Shown here one piece after another: positions 61,928-64,000 of a stretch of 64,000 nucleotides of DNA. The notes under the pieces were generated by a model. The model made no database searches and was not told where the DNA came from. It worked only from the letters and a program-made list of their open reading frames with translations. Source of the stretch: Alphaproteobacteria bacterium (GTDB lineage Bacteria > Pseudomonadota > Alphaproteobacteria > JAAEOK01); NCBI GenBank assembly GCA_024244705.1, contig JAAEOK010000064.1, forward strand, positions 62,001-126,000. The letters run 5' to 3'. The position numbers were made by a program, and so were the translations under genes. The stretch's first letter is position 1, and the number at the start of each line of letters is the position of its first letter.

Positions 61928-62845
61928 TCAGCTTCGCTTGAGCTTGGGGTCGAGCGCATCGCGCAGCCCGTCGCCCATGAGATTGAACGCCAGCACGGTG
62001 ACCAGTATGGCCAAGCCGGGGAAGGTGACCACCCACCACGCCCGCAGGATGAATTCGCGGGCGTCCGCCAGCATGGTTCCCCATTCCGGGGTCGGCGGCT
62101 GGGCGCCCATGCCAAGGAAGCCGAGCGCCGCGGCGTCCAGGACCGCCGATGAGAAGCTGAGCGTCGCCTGGACGATCAACGGCGGCATGCAGTTGGGCAG
62201 CACCGTACTGAACATCAGGCGCAGGGTCCCGGCGCCGGCGACCCGGCTCGCCGTGACATAGGTCTTTTGCATTTCGGTGAGCGCCGACGCGCGGGCCAGC
62301 CGGGTGAAGTGCGGGACGAAGACGACGGCGATGGCGAACATCGCGTTGATCAGACCGGGGCCGAGGATGGCAACGATGACCAAGGCCAGCAGCAAGCTCG
62401 GGACGGACAGGATGACGTCCATCACCCGCATGGTGACGAACTCGGTGACCGGCCGGAAGAAGGCGGCGGTCAGGCCGAGGACAATGCCCAACGACAGCGA
62501 CAAGGTGACGACGACGCAGCCGATCATCAACGAGAACCGCGCGCCATAGATCAGCCGCGACAGGATGTCCCGGCCGGTGGCGTCGGTGCCGAGGAGAAAC
62601 GTCCAGCTCCCGCCCGCCTCCCAGACCGGTGGCTGGAGGAGCGCGTCGCGATACTGCTCGTTGGGCGGATGGGGCGCGACCAACGGCGCGAAGATCGCCA
62701 GCAGCGTTATGATCGCCACCGTGACCAGGCCGGCGACCGCGCCGCGATTGTCGCTGAAATAGTACCAGAACTCGCGCAGCCACGAAGGTGGCGCGGAATC
62801 GGCGCGGCCGGTCTGCGCGGACGATTTCAGGGCGTCGTCAGCCAC
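61928..62845 (-). CDS. Oligo/dipeptide ABC transporter permease, DppC-like
   Basis: About 305 residues, six predicted membrane helices and the binding-protein-dependent permease loop near [40 protein letters not shown] is the conserved DppC-type segment. The GTG at 62845 overlaps the DppB-like stop by eight bases and gives the normal N-terminus; an ATG at 62887 would also be in frame. Confidence 0.9.
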   Translation of the reverse strand: MADDALKSSAQTGRADSAPPSWLREFWYYFSDNRGAVAGLVTVAIITLLAIFAPLVAPHPPNEQYRDALLQPPVWEAGGSWTFLLGTDATGRDILSRLIYGARFSLMIGCVVVTLSLSLGIVLGLTAAFFRPVTEFVTMRVMDVILSVPSLLLALVIVAILGPGLINAMFAIAVVFVPHFTRLARASALTEMQKTYVTASRVAGAGTLRLMFSTVLPNCMPPLIVQATLSFSSAVLDAAALGFLGMGAQPPTPEWGTMLADAREFILRAWWVVTFPGLAILVTVLAFNLMGDGLRDALDPKLKRS

Positions 62846-63845
62846 GACGGATCCGCGGGTTGATGAGGCCATAGAGCAAGTCGACAATCAGATTGACGAT
62901 CATCACCAGGCTGGCGATCAACAGCAAGCCGCCCTGGACCGAGGGATAATCGCGGCGGAAGATCGAATCGACCAGCCATTTGCCGACCCCGGGCCAGGCG
63001 AAGATCGTTTCGGTCAGGATGGCGCCGGCGAGCAGCACGCCGACCTGTAGGCCGATGACGGTGACGACGGGTATCAGCGCATTGCGCAGCGCATGCAGCC
63101 CGACCACGCGAGCCGGCCGCAGCCCCTTGGCGCGCGCCGTCCGCACGTAGTCCTCGCCGAGCACTTCGAGCATCGCCGAACGGGTCTGCCGCGCGATCAC
63201 GGCCAGCGGTATGGTGCCGAGCACGATGGCCGGTAGGATGAGATGATGGAGGGCGGACAGAAACGCGCCCTTCTGATCGGACAGCAGGGTGTCGATAAGC
63301 AGGAACCCGGTCACCGGCTCGATATAGTAGAGAACGGCGATACGGCCGGAGACCGGGGTCCAGCCGAGATAGCCGGAGAAAAAGATGATGAGCAACAGCC
63401 CCCACCAGAAGATGGGCATCGAATAGCCGGTCAGCGCCACCCCCATGACCGTGTGGTCGGCCACCGAGCCACGGCGAACGGCGGCGAGCAGGCCGGCCGG
63501 CAGGCCAATCCCGATGGCGAATATGATCGCCGTGACGGAGAGCTCGAAGGTCGCCGGGAACAGGGTCAGGAATTCGTCGAGGACCGGCCTCCGCGTGACC
63601 AGGGATTTGCCCAGATCGCCGTGCAGCAGGTTCCACAGATAGCCGAGATATTGTTCCGACAACGGCTTGTCGAGGCCGAGCCGGGCCATCAACTCGGCGT
63701 GGTGTTCGGGGGACAGCCCGCGCTCGCCGGCCATGACCTCGATCGGATCGCCGGGTATCAGATGGATGAAGGCGAATCCGATCAGCGTGACGCCGATGAA
63801 GGTCGGCAAAATCAACAGTGACCGGGCCGCAAGATAGCGCAGCAT
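62838..63845 (-). CDS. Oligo/dipeptide ABC transporter permease, DppB-like
   Basis: A 335-residue permease. It starts LRYLAARSLLILPTFIGVT, has HLIPGDPIEVMAGERG, the EAA-type loop EDYVRTARAKGLRPARVVG, and ILTETIFAWPGVGKWLVDSI. About six membrane helices form the transport channel with the DppC-like subunit. It follows the binding-protein gene on the same strand, with a 71-base gap. Confidence 0.92.
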   Translation of the reverse strand: MLRYLAARSLLILPTFIGVTLIGFAFIHLIPGDPIEVMAGERGLSPEHHAELMARLGLDKPLSEQYLGYLWNLLHGDLGKSLVTRRPVLDEFLTLFPATFELSVTAIIFAIGIGLPAGLLAAVRRGSVADHTVMGVALTGYSMPIFWWGLLLIIFFSGYLGWTPVSGRIAVLYYIEPVTGFLLIDTLLSDQKGAFLSALHHLILPAIVLGTIPLAVIARQTRSAMLEVLGEDYVRTARAKGLRPARVVGLHALRNALIPVVTVIGLQVGVLLAGAILTETIFAWPGVGKWLVDSIFRRDYPSVQGGLLLIASLVMIVNLIVDLLYGLINPRIRRG

Positions 63846-63916
63846 GGCGGGGCGCCGGCGCCGCGGCCCCAGCGAAACAGATCAGGCGTTTCGTCGGGGC
63901 CGCGCTACCTGGGCGC

Positions 63917-64000
63917 TTATTCCTTCAGGTCGACCCCGTAGAAGACGTGCCCGCCGAGGGGATCGATGCGGAAGTCGACGACGTCGTCGCTGACCGGCTT
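63917..64000 (-). CDS. Peptide ABC transporter substrate-binding protein, C-terminal end
   Basis: Only the last 27 residues are present. They read KPVSDDVVDFRID, then GGHVFYGVDLKE before a TAA, the usual C-terminus of DppA/OppA-type solute-binding proteins. The rest lies beyond the window. It is the first gene of the transporter operon on the minus strand. Confidence 0.8.
   Translation of the reverse strand, partial: KPVSDDVVDFRIDPLGGHVFYGVDLKE

Noticed and set aside
1-64000. CRISPR array, prophage, integron or toxin-antitoxin system
   Set aside because: No direct-repeat array, integrase, phage structural gene or small paired toxin genes were seen.

Overview
The window is a dense, GC-rich bacterial chromosome segment of about 65 genes. 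It looks like a free-living alphaproteobacterium, possibly in or near the Rhodospirillales. The evidence is a set of typical alphaproteobacterial families (DUF1289, DUF2849, DUF934, a DUF3035 lipoprotein, a PmtA-like methyltransferase), a MutL with its own endonuclease motif, a SAM-II riboswitch and the tadA/rluB-rsmD neighbourhood. The genus cannot be fixed from this sequence alone. No rRNA, tRNA, CRISPR array, prophage or transposase gene was seen.

Layout. 1-12.4 kb: the end of tldD, a glycosyltransferase, gshA, rsmE, ubiA, a DUF1289 gene beside a 266-bp element with terminal inverted repeats, a gamma-glutamylcyclotransferase-like protein, a kinase-fold protein, ubiD, an EEP-fold enzyme and a universal stress protein. 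12.4-20.2 kb: pmbA, a lipid kinase, a cysQ-like phosphatase, then an envelope run of MsbA-like exporter, waaA and lpxK. 20.2-27.7 kb: an M23 protein coupled to xseA, purD, a TlpA-like protein, tadA, a MarR-controlled membrane-protein module with two matching operators, rluB and rsmD. 27.6-39.8 kb: a long minus-strand run (ribF, ileS, lspA, DUF3035, two M16 peptidases, pgi, mutL, SGNH hydrolase) with several 4-base start/stop overlaps. 39.9-42.1 kb: a MaoC dehydratase, a CRP-like regulator, and directly downstream a CRP box, a candidate small RNA with C-rich loops and a protein of unknown family.

42.1-48.7 kb holds a sulfur-assimilation operon read right to left: cysG, DUF2849, sulfite reductase, DUF934, cysH, rhodanese, metZ. 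It makes siroheme, reduces adenylyl sulfate to sulfide and puts the sulfide into homocysteine. Its leader has a sigma-70-like promoter, a clear SAM-II aptamer, an intrinsic terminator with a competing antiterminator, and then a second SAM-II/SAM-V-like pseudoknot ahead of the cysG ribosome binding site. The product of the methionine branch would therefore act at two points on the same message.

48.9-64 kb: a PmtA-like methyltransferase, a RidA-DadA pair, a HAD phosphatase, a class III adenylate cyclase fused to TolB-like and TPR regions, a quinone oxidoreductase, a maleate-isomerase-like protein, an FKBP, a DMT exporter, then an enoyl-CoA hydratase and a PLP aminotransferase beside a Dpp/Opp-type peptide ABC transporter whose binding-protein gene runs off the window end.

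The two strongest candidates for new biology are the tandem SAM-sensing leader of the cys operon and the CRP-box/small-RNA unit downstream of the CRP-like gene.
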